Source: Membranipora membranacea (lineage: Eukaryota; Bryozoa; Gymnolaemata; Cheilostomatida; Membraniporidae). From it: DNA of 64,000 nucleotides. Positions 22,654 to 36,200 of the stretch are shown piece after piece. Where the stretch lies: the NCBI GenBank assembly GCA_914767715.1, contig OU612075.1, positions 13,580,001 to 13,644,000 on the forward strand, read 5' to 3'. The stretch's first letter is position 1. Each line of letters begins with the position of its first letter. A program made the position numbers and the translations under genes. The notes under the pieces were generated by a model. The model saw nothing but the letters and a program-made list of their open reading frames with translations, had not been told where the DNA came from and did not search any database.

Positions 22654-25600
22654 TTAACATGGGCCGCTGGTAAGTGTAATGTCATCCAGTGGTAAGTCAG
22701 CGGCATTGTTGCGACCATTGACTCCTTTTATGTACACCTGGTAAGCAGAAATATTACAATGCATGAAAAGATCAACTGTATGGCAATAATTATTGATGAT
22801 CATGGTTTTGACTTCTTGAACTTTGGCAGAACTGATGAACTTCTTGAACTGTGTCCATTGCAGCTACAGCACAATACACGTATTGTGCTGTAGGTGAAAT
22901 CGACATAATCACTGGAACGATTTTGATCTGCCAAAGTTCAAGAGGTAATTCCAATCAGAATAACGTCAATGATGAATGTTGGTTTCTCAATTGAAGGCTG
23001 CCGAAATCACCATCTGATCACTGTTTGCTCAATGAGAAATGTCTGACTTTAAACTGTACACTGCGAGATGGTACAAAAAATTTCAATTAGCGATTTGAGA
23101 ATGCATACCAGAAGCATATTTGAGTTAGGACCTGGCTCATGACCTTAGTGAGACAGGCCTAAGAACAGTCTCCGGCATTGTCAAAATAAAGTGTAACAGC
23201 TCTACACTAGGCCTTAATCTACAGGTCCAGACAAAATAAGCTGTTTTAATTCATCTGATTCTTAAGTGAGAAATGATTATCTTATGGTGTTTATTCTGAA
23301 TGCTCGAAAACCAGCTTGCTATCGTCAAAATGATGCATATATTGACTTACACTGGTGGAGCTAGTTATTCCAGTCAATGAGATGGAGATTTTATTCCATC
23401 CTCCTCGAGTCTTACTCCACCGTGACCACACCGCAGACTGGCTTGGAGACCCAACATGTACACTCAGGGACCCGGCCTGGTTAGAGGATAAACTGTACCA
23501 GAAACTCAGACATCTGCTGCTTGAACCTAACAGTAGATATGCAAACATGAATTAACTGACATCATACTATCTGGTACGTGGTGAGTATGCAGGTCAGCAT
23601 ATTGGGATGAAAGTGATGCAAGAATAGAACAAGTGAAAAATTATTTTGTTCGAGAATTCAGTATTAACACACTTTATGATATGACATATTATTGGATAGT
23701 CTATGGTCTGCCTGGAACAAAGATCTATTTGAGTACTATAAAATTGAGCAGATAGCACTGCGTATGGAGAGTAAAGTCTATTCAATCTTTTTTATCCATT
23801 TGAAGCTCTATCCTTTTTCAAATAGTTTCTTACCAGCAAAGCCAGATTATGCCTATGTGCTGTTCTTACACTTAAAATTAAATAATGTAAGATGCTTACC
23901 AGATAACGGTTTGACTTGGATTAAAGCCTGTGCTCCTCGAGCATGATTTGAAGCTATTATAGCTACATAGTATGTGCTCCCAGCATGACCCCCACTGACA
24001 CCTTTACCTTTTCGACCGTAATCCGCTGTTGGACCACTGGTTATTACAAAGTCAGCAGTCGATCCTGATGCAGACAGTACCAACCAATCACAGCCAATGC
24101 CTGAAACGAGATGTAGATGAAAAGATAAATGGTTGGCTTGGGCAGAAGTACCTTTCGCTCCATACTATATTAATATGTGACAGAGATTTGTTTATCCTAT
24201 GTTTTCCACTTCTTATATTTGTTAGTATAGACAAGAAATTTAGTGTTATCTATCTCATTGTCGATTGTCAGTGACAGTAATAATCTATCCATATCTTAGC
24301 TTCATACACAAGAAGACCTGAGAGACACACTTTTCGATTCTAAAATCAGCTCACCAATGTTATGATTACATATATTATAATTATACACATATTGAGCGCT
24401 ACAATTAATGTGAGTTCATGGCATTTCAAGATTCACTCCTTATTCTTGACAGAATGGATTTTCAGTGTGTGAAACGAAAATGATCAACTTTGATATCGTA
24501 TAGTATTATTATTGACGAGTAGCTAAACATAATCATTTTTATCGGACATTTGACCTCAACTCTCAGCAAACTGTATCAATTCACAGTAAAAATGTTATTT
24601 GAGCAGTTTCAGATTGTTGTGCGATTATACACAGTGTAGAACTAGATACTAAAACTAAAAACAAGACTCAAATTAACTTTTAAAGGGTTGCCTACCTCCT
24701 TGAAAGCCACATCTGTTGTCAATTGTTGGTAATGCTATTGTTGTAGTTGGTGTGGTTGTTGTGGTTGTTGTTGTAGTTGGTGTGGTTGTTGTTGTTGTGG
24801 TTGTTGTTGTAGTTTGTGTGGTTGTTGTTGTAGTTGGTGTGGTTGTTGTTGTGTTGGTTGTGGTTGTTGTTGTTGGCCTGGTTGCCACGGTTGGTGGTGC
24901 CGTTGTGGTGGTTGTTCGTGTAGCGATTGGTGTTCCTCTGGCACTGAATGTCAGTCTGAATCCAGAACTTACCACACTGGCATCAGCACGGAATGTAACA
25001 AAGTAATATGGACCAGCTGTAGTGTCATCAGGTGGTCTGTTGGTACCACAGTATGGACCTATAAAAACCAAATATTACATCACAAAGTAAACATTTAGTG
25101 ATAGCAGTAGCCTTTGTTATCGACTTCATCCAGATCAAATAATTTCAGTGCACAAAGTACTGAATTCTGGGTGATTCTTTAAACTATGCCGTCATCCATG
25201 CTGGGATTATATTTGATGTACCAGAGTAATGCGTGTAATGTGAGCATGACACAAAGGTTTTGGAGTCAGCACTCAGCAGACAGCTGCTGGATTCAAGCCT
25301 CGTGATTTTACCAACAAGGTAGGTGTAGCAACGCGTCTTTTGAGAATTCCTTCTAAATTTAAATTGCCATTGCCAGGTTTGGAAAATGACACTTAGGAAC
25401 ATAATGCGCATCTGTTTTTAACTGTTTAAGGAATTAGCTAAATAAATCATTTCAGGACATAATCCTGTGAGTTTACTTGAATTCAATGATAAGGATAGAG
25501 AAAGCTTGGATACAGGGTTGTGGAGTAATTTGTTCAAACACGGAAAGCCCCTTCCCTCCCAACAAAGTTTACAGCCATATGTATTTTGCTGAAATAAATG

Positions 25601-28600
25601 ATAAACATGCACAAATTTTGTTCGGGAATGTGGCGAAATTCATTCAAATGTGGATAGCATATCTCTCCAGAGATCTTTTTTTTTGCAGTTCTATGGACTT
25701 TTTTAAAACCATGACCTTTTAAAATTGCACCTGGGTTGTTGTGACACTCCTTCGGAAGTTAATTTCCCACCCCTCCCGTCAATCTAAACAGCAGCTTTTG
25801 CCCGGTTTTATGTTTGATAATGTGGACTTGGATCGCGAGTTTCATCATTTCAAATGCAATTTTTGAAAAGTGTGGTGTGAGGATTTCGGAATTGAAACTA
25901 GATCCAAAACCACAGACCCACTTCTGAGAATGGATGTGTGTGGATTTGTTACTCTAAAAGCACATGACAACGATGAAATGGTAATCTACTTACCTCCGGC
26001 TTCGTTTTGACCCATCTCATAAGTAATTACACTGTCGTATATACAATTATTGGCGTTCTCTAGTGAAAACGATGTCCAGTCGATATCTATCTTATTTCCA
26101 TGTTCTACAAAATAAATACATACGCTTTAAGTATTTGTAATATTATCGCAAATACTCAAATAAACAATTGACCTGCTCTTAGCAATGTTAAATAAAGAGA
26201 TTTAGAGATTCACAGACAATGTACGGTTGAGACAACACTTGGCTAATATCGTTTAATGGGTTCCAAGACATGATTGACATGACAAGACATGACATGGTTA
26301 AAACAAATAACTAGAAGTTGACACAGGGGCATCTTGTAACTAAATTTAATTAATTTAGAGAAGAATTGTAGATACTGTTTAACTTTTTTCAAACTCGCCT
26401 GTTCGCAGGTCTTCAAGACACCTCTGTTTTGTCGATAATACACCTCTCTTAGCCTTAGACTCGTAATAAAGTGAGGGCGTCTCTCAAATATGTATATATA
26501 TACAATTAATTCATTCACAGCCTTACCTGTTACATCAATAGAGTATCTGCACATCACTTGATTAGGGTAACTGCCTGGATAGTTTGGAGAGGTGATTACA
26601 CCATTAGATGATTTCAGTATTGCCATATTTCCTGCGCTGCATGGATTTACAATCGTAGAGGAGCTGCATGGGGTCACTGAAAGCAATCATCAGCTAATAT
26701 CATTTATTTATTACATTTTAACTTACATATCATATATACCATACACAAACATAGAATAACAAATTTTACAGTAAGTTCAAACAGAAATGTATTACGGATT
26801 TTGTATTATTGAGAATGAGATTGTAATCACGGTTGTTTGCAATCTGATTTTTCATTTGATAAATATCTTGATATTTTACTCAGACAAACATACCTGCACC
26901 AGCCTGAGCGATAGATTGGTAGGATAGCAGATATCCATTCCCGTTTACTCCGTTATTGTTTGAGTGGAATGCTATAAACATTCGCCTACCTGAAGCTGTG
27001 AACTTTCTCTCCGTAAAATCCTATAAAGAAGAGGTAATATAAAAATTACAATTTATAAGTTACCTTTATCAATGACAACACTGTTGGTGGCTTTTGAACT
27101 TCATTTGACCACTCCTGTGCATGAACCTGATAAGCTGAGAGTATTGTCACTTACTCAAGTTCCACCACGTTTACAGGGCCGATGGATGAGAGTTATTCAC
27201 TATGTTCCCATGTGTCAATTTTGTAAGGATTTCGGGAGTAATCGCCCCATGGAAACGGCTTTAAAGTCAAATTCACATTGTGACGAATGACGCGAATATC
27301 CATACCGTGTTTATTCTACCTATTTCCTAATTGGCCGCGTGGCTGAATGGTTAGCGCGCTTGCACACAATGCCTTCAAAGGGATTACACGCGGCAGATTC
27401 TTTTCATGTTTTTCCAATCATGGGAATGGTTAGAATCCACTGGATTCTAACCATTCGAAATTGGAGTGAACCACAAAATCGAAGCATGGGACCATAGTGC
27501 TTGTGTTCCATGATCCAGCGCCGAGGCTATGTTTACACAAATCCCAAAAGAGTGTAGAAACAGGTAGCCCATTAGTTAGGGGCTAATATGTAATATTACA
27601 AGGTGCGGTTACCCAACCTTTTGTTTAACAATGAGGGCTTTATCATGGCTGGTTGGTTTAGCACAAGCTACAGCTTAAAATGTTTTACATAGTCTGTAGA
27701 TCATAGTCCCAGTACACACATCGTCCAGCAAGCACTCTTATTTGATAATGTTACAGTTATGTCTGCCCTATGCTCTCCGCCGTCGTCTCTCCGCAGTCCG
27801 CTCTGCGCAGTCCACTCTGCGCACTCAGCCATGCGATCTTCGCTGTGCGCGGTCCAACTAAAATTTTTGCTGACAAAATGTATTCAACCAAGACCATTTT
27901 CTTTTACCACATCCATGATTCCACGATTCCATTCCAAATATACATAAATGTTATGACGAGCCAGAAACGAGAATCTAAGACTTAATGAGAGAAAACCTAC
28001 CATCAGACTTCCGCATAGTTTGGCTAACACAGGAGATCCAGCATCCTGACCATTGTAAATGGTCAAGTGATCATTTACACAGTCTACCGAACTCTCTACA
28101 TCTAAAATCTCCACAGTAACCGATGCTTTCTACAAAAAATAAAACAAAAGATACTGAAGATAAATCCCACTACATCTACTAATTTACACACAGCCAATCC
28201 AACACAGAACGAGACCAACACATCTGGGGGTTTGTCAATGATAAACTGTCAAAATCATTATCCAATCGCTCCTTGTCTAAATAAAGCTTTGAGCGAGACC
28301 TGCAACAGGTGCAGGTTGATGGCACTATGATTCTTCTCAGCAAGCAATTTGTGAATGAATTGGCTTGCTCGTTTCCACTTTTGTTCGTTGTTCTAGCTAA
28401 GTTTGTACTCACATGTCCCTCTGGAGCTTTTATCACAGTAAATCCCACAGCACCATTCTGATAGCTTTGTGGGAATCCCTGAGAGTTTATCTGACCGCTG
28501 CAAACATCGAGCTGCTGTGAGAACTGAGCTTCATATACGTCATAAACCGCTCGCTTAACTCGCCCTGAAATTAAAAAAAGCTCTCACATGAGAGGAGGAC

Positions 28601-29012
28601 ATTTTCTGAACTCCCTGTGAACATAATGAAGAATTTTCCTGAATTTTCTAAATAGCTATCAAAGGCACCCTTAGTAAAAACCAATGCTAGTTTATATGCT
28701 TGTCTTTATACCATTTAAGAAACCCAGTGTTTTATTCTGGCAGGTCTACAGACTCATTTATTCGTATGACAATCCTCGGGAAGTTAAACACATTTTTAAC
28801 AGTAAGTGACCTTAGCGGGTTTCAGTTCTGCTGATCTTATGTAGAGCCACTACTTTTGGCTCCTTGCGACACGGGTAAACATTCCTACACGGTCTTAAAT
28901 ATAACTGTCTAGACATCAAACTCTGTAGAGAGTGTGTTTACATACCTTGTGTAGATTGAGAGTACACGACTAATGCTGCGAAAACAGATAATATCAAGTA
29001 ACCCTCCTTCAT
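22654..29012 (-). CDS. Secreted CUB-CUB-Thr-rich-MAM protein, paralogue 1 (519 aa, 10 exons)
   Basis: Exons (minus): 29012-28946, 28564-28413, 28129-28001, 27020-26894, 26676-26527, 26104-25994, 25058-24696, 24100-23900, 23526-23351, 22737-22654. All junctions are GT..AG and in phase. The product has a signal peptide (MKEGYLILSVFAALVVYS), a furin-type RVKR at 24-27, CUB1 from Cys44 to about 155, CUB2 from Cys171 (SPNYPGSYPN) to about 288, a Thr/Pro tract at about 290-355 (TTTTTPTTTT), and a MAM domain at about 360-519 (CDW, TSGPTADYG, RCLSFWYSL, WNKISISL, LPLDDITLTSGPC, then stop). CUB and MAM domains mediate adhesion and protein binding outside the cell. There is no transmembrane segment or GPI signal, so secretion is likely. 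The exact partner family is not recognised. The last exon was found by splice phase and the MAM ending. Confidence 0.88.
22826..22946. repeat. Nested inverted repeats in the last intron of CUB-MAM paralogue 1
   Basis: The inner palindrome at 22864-22893 (CTACAGCACAATAC, AC, GTATTGTGCTGTAG) has 14-bp perfect arms and a 2-base spacer. It lies between outer arms CTTGAACTTTGGCAGA (about 22830-22845) and TCTGCCAAAGTTCAAG (about 22930-22945). The whole could extrude as a cruciform or be a foldback element. Confidence 0.65.
27335..27456 (+). repeat. tRNA-like A-box segment followed by a perfect hairpin (possible SINE fragment)
   Basis: TGGCTGAATGGTTAGCGCG at about 27350 fits the Pol III A-box consensus (TRGCNNARYNGG), as at the start of a tRNA or tRNA-derived SINE. 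No B-box (GGTTCGANNCC) or cloverleaf follows. At 27424-27456 there is a hairpin with 15-bp perfect arms (GAATGGTTAGAATCC) and a 3-base loop. It lies in intron 3 of the CUB-MAM paralogue 1 gene. Not a functional tRNA. Confidence 0.3.
27765..27850. repeat. Short GC-rich tandem repeat (unit ~14-15 bp)
   Basis: Imperfect copies of CTCCGCAGTCCGCT / CTGCGCAGTCCACT / CTGCGCACTCAGCC follow one another in an otherwise AT-rich intron of the CUB-MAM paralogue 1 gene. Confidence 0.5.
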
Positions 29013-30217
29013 AATCTATATCTGAAGTTCTATTCTATGATGCAGATGCTGTGTATCCAAGTCCAGCTTTTGTGTGTGCTGCTGCAAAGCTTGGTTTTTC
29101 AGATTTTAGCCTTGTTGAACTCTCATACAGCCTTCCTTGTGAAATAATGACACTGATTTCTCACCAACTTTATCAACTGACATAATTGCCTATTTGTAAT
29201 TGTAAGAATCTCTTCCGCTTCTTAGAAAGCAAAGTCTGCTTTGTTTGCAGCTTTGACATAACAATGCCTAGACTCAGACCATGGTCTAATTACCATTTAC
29301 CGTAAAACAGTGGAATTATATATAGCTAGCTAGTTATCCATGGACCCCATAATTATAATTGTCCTATGTATAACGGTGCTTGACCAGCACACATAAAATG
29401 AAGCTTATAAAACTTTTTTTTTGTTTGTTAACATAATGAGTAGGTACTGCCAAATTGGGCTGTTACATCACCCGCAAATTGGGTTGTTACCTGTAAATGT
29501 TTACTTCATATTTGCCATTTGATAGAACCAACATCATAGAAATTGATAACTATGGACACGATTTGTTAATCCTAAGCCCGTAATACATGACATGTGTGAC
29601 CCTTTCACATGGAAAGTCTCAACTTTTGTAATCCAACATGTCATTAATTTCTTGTGAAATTATTTTTGGTGTCAGCCCTGTTAAGGTAGTGGTGTTTCTA
29701 TACTGCAAGTTTTCAACTGATAATTGGAAATAAATTGGAAGTAACCAACAAGCAAACCGTAGTCGCCAAATAGATTTGTAAGCAATCTGCATGTAATTTT
29801 TACCAAGCGATTAGGTACTAATTTAAAAAAAAAACACAGGAAAGTAAGAAAATAGTTTGGCAGTATCAGATAAAATCAATTTATATTCACTAAAACCTGA
29901 TTCAAAGGAGGGACAATGTTTACGATTAATCTACTACCTGTCAATCTCTACCGACACTTTTATCAATCAAATTAAATATATAAATAAAATTCAAAACATT
30001 TAAAACAATGCTCAAACAATCAGTAGGAAAGAATAGTATAACTCAGTAACAGGTCATTACTAAGAATCATCTAGAGTTTTTGCGGGTCAGGAGAGAGGAG
30101 GATAGAGTCATCATTGTTATATCTTATCCTCACTACTACTGATGTTTTATGATCACTATCTGGTATTGCTGTGACAACAAATGCTAACAAGCGGATGACA
30201 TAAAGCTCGCATTACAA
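29013..30217. other. Intergenic stretch between the two CUB-MAM genes
   Basis: About 1.2 kb holding the promoter side of paralogue 1 and the 3' side of paralogue 2, both on the minus strand. No other exon, RNA gene or recognisable element was found. Confidence 0.45.
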
Positions 30218-33200
30218 TTATACACAGGGACCGGCTCTCATGACGACATCATCAAGAGGAAGGTCATTGGAAGTCCATCTTCCATTTCTTGCCACAATCT
30301 TAACCTTTCAAAAGAAGATGCAAACATATTTACTTGACGATATGGTTGCTGCTAGAGTTATAGTAAGGTTATAAAAATGAAATGATTTGGAAGGTGACGG
30401 GAAATCGCAAGCTGGGATACAGGTGCACAATCAGGCCCTAGTCAACTTACCGTATCAAGATTGTCCTAATAAAACTTTATATGGGAGTTGACAGATGGGA
30501 GTAGGTTACCTATATAGGCTTAAAATAACTATTGCCATCTGCTGTATTTGATTTGCTTTAGCTTTCAATTCAATTCACAGAACTTACTTTTTGTTTTGTT
30601 TGCGCTAGTTTTGTTTAGTAGACGATCTTTTATCAGTGCCAAAACTAGAACAACTAGATACCACTATAGTTTTACACCAACAAGTATTCATTTTTTAAAC
30701 GAGCCACCTTCAGTCACTTAATTTTGTTCCATAATTGATGAAGGCAACCAAAAAAATAATTTCTTATAATATCTTACCTCTGTGGATCCGGTCATGCCGG
30801 TAAGATTGATAGAAGCTTTGTTCCATCCAGGTGAAGTCCACCTGCTGCCCCATACCTCAGTACCTCCTGCAGTGACACTCATACGGGCGTTATACCACGG
30901 CGAGGTCAGACAATAGTAAAACTCTAAACAGCGGCGGCTCCTTCCTGTAGGGTCAAAGAACAATACAAACTGTGTTATATTACCCGCTATTTATCGATTG
31001 ATTAAATAAAACATTCCTTACTCAGTGCATCCCAGTACAGCACTGTAACCGAATTCACTAAAAGTTATTTTTTTATGCATTTCTTATGCAACAAACACTG
31101 TTCAATCTAAATGGTACCACAACGCAGCGGCAATTAACTGTAGACACATTTAAAACAGCGTCTTACTAAAACGAATGCAAAATAAATAATAACATTGATA
31201 GTTTTCTGACCTACTGCAGGAGTAATCACCACCTCGGCGGTATCCAGATACTCGTGGTTTCTTGCGATCAGTGCTGCATAGTTACTGCTGCCCCTACGAC
31301 CGCCCCTCACTCCTCTTCTTCCATTGCGGTAATCCTGTGTTTGACCACTGGTGATGGTGAATGTTGCTGCTGCATCTGGTGAGGTCAGCGACATCCAGTC
31401 GCATTCATCTCCTATAATTATACAAACAATTATTCAATATTAGTCCCATCGCCAACAAAATCAACATCAATATCTGCAAAAATTATTATACTATTATAAT
31501 AATAGTATAGTAAAATCAAGGAGTGGCAGCGTTACCCTTTGGTAAAATTGCCATGCATAATTAAATGTCTAGAAACAAGTTGTAGTTACACATTGATTAC
31601 CTCACTCAACATCTGTACCGGTACATCAGATTAACAAGACAAAAAAACAAAATACACAACTACTAGGAGGCTGTGCTGAATGCAATATGCAGATAAGAAT
31701 TATTGTATGGACAACTGACAGATAATCCCTAAATCTCAACTAAGCATCTGTTTCTGTCTAAAGATTGTATAAAGATAACTTCATAGGTAACCATAGATAT
31801 TTCCTATCCTATCTTGAGATGAAATATTTAACAAAAACGATAAAAACTTTACTACACGGAATATTTTTTTACATACCACTTTCGAAGCCGCAGACAACAT
31901 CAAAGCTAGCTGGTGCAGCTAAGGTGGTGGTTGGCGTTGTTGTTGGTGTTGTTGTTGTGGTTGGCGTAGTAGTTGTAGGTGTTGTTGTAGTTGGAGTAGT
32001 AGTTGTTGGAGTAGTTGTTGTTGGTGTGGTTGTTGTTGGTGTGGTTGTTGTTGGCGTGGTTGTTGTTGTTGTTGGGGTGGTTGTTGTTGAGGTAGTTGTT
32101 GTTGGTGTTGTAGTAGTTGGCTTAGTAGTAGTTGGAGTAGAAGTTGTGGGAGTAGTTGTTGTTGGTGTGGTTGTAGTTGGTGTTGTTGTTGTTGTAGTTG
32201 GTGTAGTAGTAGTTGGAGTAGTCGTTGTAGGGGTAGTCGTTGTTGGTGTAGTCGTTGTTGGTGTTGTTGTGGTTGGCGTAGTAGTTGTAGGTGTTGTTGT
32301 AGTTGGAGTAGTAGTTGGAGTAGTTGTTGTTTGTGTGGTTGTTGGTGGTGTGGTTGTTGTTGGGGTTGTTGTGGTTGGCGTAGTAGTTGAAGGTGTTGTT
32401 GTAGTTGGAGTAGTAGTTGTTGGAGTAGTTGTTGTTGGTGTGGTTGTTGTTGGTGTGGTTGTCGTTGGGGTGGTTGTTGTTGGTGTAGTTGTTGTTGGTG
32501 TGGTTGTCGTTGGGGAAGTTGTCTCTGATCCTGGAGTAGTTTGTGATAAAGGAGTTCCCTGAGCATTAAATGTCATTCTAAACCCTGAACTTGCTACGCT
32601 ATAGTCACTGAAAAATGTCACGAAGTAGTACGGGCCAACAGTGGTAGTATCAGGTGGACGATTTGTGCCGCAGAAGGGCCCTGTGAAACAAGAAATTACA
32701 CCATTGCAAAAAAAGAAAATACATTCTAGCAAAAACACATATTTTGTGGTTTTGTTAAGGAATTTAAAAAAAAGGAGACTCAGAGAAACTTACCTTCCTC
32801 TAAATCCTCTCCAAGTTCATTAGTTCGAACCCAGTCATAAATGCAATTTCTGGCATTTTCTAATGAAAATGCTGTCCAATCGATATCGATCCTACTTCCA
32901 TAATCTGCAAGAAAGATCATATGGGATGGTGGCATGAATCAGCACAAACATTTTTCACAAATACATTACTATGCAATTTCATAAATTGATATAGGGTATG
33001 ATGATATTTCATTCATTACATTATTGGAATTATTTATGTGGGACAAATGAAGAAGCACAAGCTACAAACTCCAGGAATTTGAAAACGTTCCAAATCTAAT
33101 TTGTGTAACAGGGTTGTCTATCGATTCAAAACTGCCAAAAACACCATCTGATTACTCTTAGCTGGGCGAATGAGACCTGCTAGGAGTCTCAATCCCATAT

Positions 33201-36200
33201 CGCTTACTCATTGATGGAACTAAAATACATTCTAAGTGAAAGGTTCGGGAGCAAATTTTCTAAATGATAGACCAAAATTAGTGATGATTTTGAGCCAAGT
33301 GATAGTGATAATTTGCTTTAAAAAGTATCGCTTGTTCTAAAAGAAAGACCCTCCTGGGCAATTTACATAAGAATAATTCCGGTGTCGAATTTGGAGGATA
33401 ACTCCCAGAAAAATACAATTAGCTTGTTCATATAACATCAAAGGGTATTCAGCATTATGACAGTCTTTCAGATCTGTTTTATTTTAAACTTTTACCGGCA
33501 ATTTAATTTGAGAATTTATGTGAAAATCCAGTGCTCTGATTAGAACATGCGTCCACATCTAATTAGGAAAGAAATACCGACCAACCAAGCAGAGACATGA
33601 AGAAATAGCTGACCTACCTGTGACATCGATAGCATATCTACAAGTCTGAAGATTAGGATAGCTCTGTGGGTAGTTAGGAGATGTGAGTAATCCGCTTGAG
33701 GACCTCAAAATGGCGACCTTCCCACCGTTAGATCCAGAACTACATCCCTCAGATAACGAGGACGGTGGGCTGCAAGGGTTTGCTGCCAATAGAATTTTGA
33801 AAATGGTTAGCTTTGGATTGAGATGTGTTCTGATGGAGATATTCTGCCATGTAATTTGCGGTTTCTTTGCATGAGATGAGATTATTCCGCTCCTATTGTC
33901 ATACAAACTGGAGAGTGTCAGTTTGTTGGAGCCACAGAGAGTTTAACAATGGAGGTTTTTGATGAATAAAATAAAATGATGATATATTTATATATATATA
34001 CATCTATTCTGTTAGCCAATCAAGTCACATGGGCATATGAGACCATCAAAACACAAAAGTAAATGGTAAAACTAACTAACTATGTAAATGTGAAAAAATT
34101 TTAAAAAGTTGATGATCTTTGTAGTCATTGAACTTTTGTATAACCTTGGTATAACACAAGACTGTGCATTGTAACACCAATCTGAGCATGCGCAAACTGT
34201 TGAGGCATATTGTCTTCTCTGCAGCATAGGGCCTGAATTAGTTCACCTAGACTGAGTACCTAAATTGGGTATACAATGAAATCCCATAATTTGGAATTAT
34301 TTGGGCCTAAATAAGAACACAGGGGTTGTCACTTCATAACCTTGAACTCTTGGAGTTGCATTTCCTGATGAAAGGCAGCGCCACCATCACTGTGCTGCAG
34401 AAATAGACTATGTCACAAGGTTATACTGCAGGCAGAATGTTGTAAGACTTACCGGCATCACCGTTTGCTTCAGGTTTAAACGAGAGCAGATATCCGTTAC
34501 CATTTACTCCATTACCGTTAGAGCGGAAAACTATAAACATCTCCCGACCAGTACCTGTGTACTTCTTCTGTGTCAGAGCCTGAAGTGTACAATGAAATGC
34601 TTACTGTTTAATAAACGCAAGTATAATATGTTGTTAACATATATAGTCTTTCGGCGTTTGACTAGGAATCAGGAGTGTGCTCAAAAGTAGACCAATTTGT
34701 CTTACCGCCATGGAACCACATAGTTTGACCATAAGAGGTGAGGAGGAATCCTTGCCGTCGTATATAGAGATATGATCATTGGCACAGTCTACAGAAGTCT
34801 CCATATCCATTATCTCAACAGTCACAGAAGCTCTCTGCAAACAGAGTATGAAAATTGAGATAATCCCTTAACCCTAGAATTGATTCTAAAAGCCAGTTGT
34901 ACATTATATTTAGTAGTTGTTCTAAAATACGGTCGTATTGTCGTTTATAATATTGAGGTCTGTCTAAGGTGAACACAAAATGTGATTGGAGGCAGTATTA
35001 GGCCTATGCCAGACTGGAATATGAACCCAATACCTCGTTCATCCAGCATCAAGAGCGTGGTTTTTTTAGATGTAGGTGTTTGCTGATCGGAGTTTTCTTA
35101 CGCTATTGATAGAGGATCAAACTCCTGCTTTTGCATGCAAGTTCTATATAGATTTATCATCATTGTCATTAAAATCATATCTTGTATCTTGTGTAAAATC
35201 AAGCTATCTTTTTTCTTATATATATATTTCTCCCAAAGTTACCAAAACAAGAAATTGATAGGAGTGATGAAGTTGGTGCGATTCCCAACTGTAGGTTTCT
35301 TCCGAAATGCCGCAATTAGTCTGTTTATATAATTGAGCCCCTCTCGAGACTATAGTACCATGTTGTACGTTGCCTGTGGGTAACTTAATATAAGATTACC
35401 TTCCGATAGTGAAAATTATTATGTAAGGTCCAGGTGAGAAACTATAGTCATTAATGTAAGAGAATGATTGCATGCCTATTCCACGAATTATGTGAATGAC
35501 TGTGACATAAGGACATGGTGTGACGGTATTTCATAGAAAACCAGGTAAGGGCCATAGGCAAAACACAGGTTTTGTCTATGCTTACATAGACAAAACGCAT
35601 CCTTTGCCTATGTTAGCAACAAAGCCACTCGTACTTGCAAGCGGTTTAGATGTAAACTATTTTTTCTCTCTTTGTTTTAATATTTCAATTCATGATTGAT
35701 ATTTATTTTTCAGTTCACGATTGTGGGTTTGGGCTCGAAATATGAAAAATGAATATTGAACACAGAGAATGCTGTATTACACAAAATAAGTTATATGTAA
35801 AAATACTTGAGCATCACAGAGACAAAGTCTTGAACTCATAGAAGTTCTGAAGAATCAATGAAACCTATAATTTTTCAGCCAGGATCAGCAATCATTTGCA
35901 CAATTACACAACAACTGCAGGAATGGAAACACACCATGACCTACTTAATTATCTCATTTCTTGTTTGAATTCATAGATTCGTATTATAACATTGTGCATC
36001 GATCAAGGCATCAGAAGGAAAAAGCATACAGCAATCATGCTACATATAAGAAAGATGGAAAGTTGCTTTGTATTTTGGGAAAAAATGGGCAAAAATTAGT
36101 GAAACGGAAAGATTTCACTTGCAACTATTGCTTCCCTTCCACTTGATGCGCAGCGTCACAAGTGGAAGAGGGCAAATGCAGACAAATGGAATTGACTCAC

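Noticed and set aside
24716-25098. Plus-strand Val/Gly/Cys-rich and minus-strand Gln/Pro-rich open frames
   Set aside because: Shadows of the Thr-rich exon of CUB-MAM paralogue 1 in other frames.
27340-27410. Functional tRNA gene
   Set aside because: A-box-like sequence only; no B-box, anticodon arm or acceptor pairing.
31765-32562. Plus-strand open frame of 265 residues made of VVVVG repeats
   Set aside because: It is the antisense of the Thr/Pro-coding exon 7 of CUB-MAM paralogue 2; splice sites, phase and CUB/MAM neighbours all support the minus strand.
31919-32566. Minus-strand Gln/Pro/Leu-rich frame of 215 residues
   Set aside because: A second frame of the same ACN/CCN repeat; not flanked by domains or splice sites in phase.
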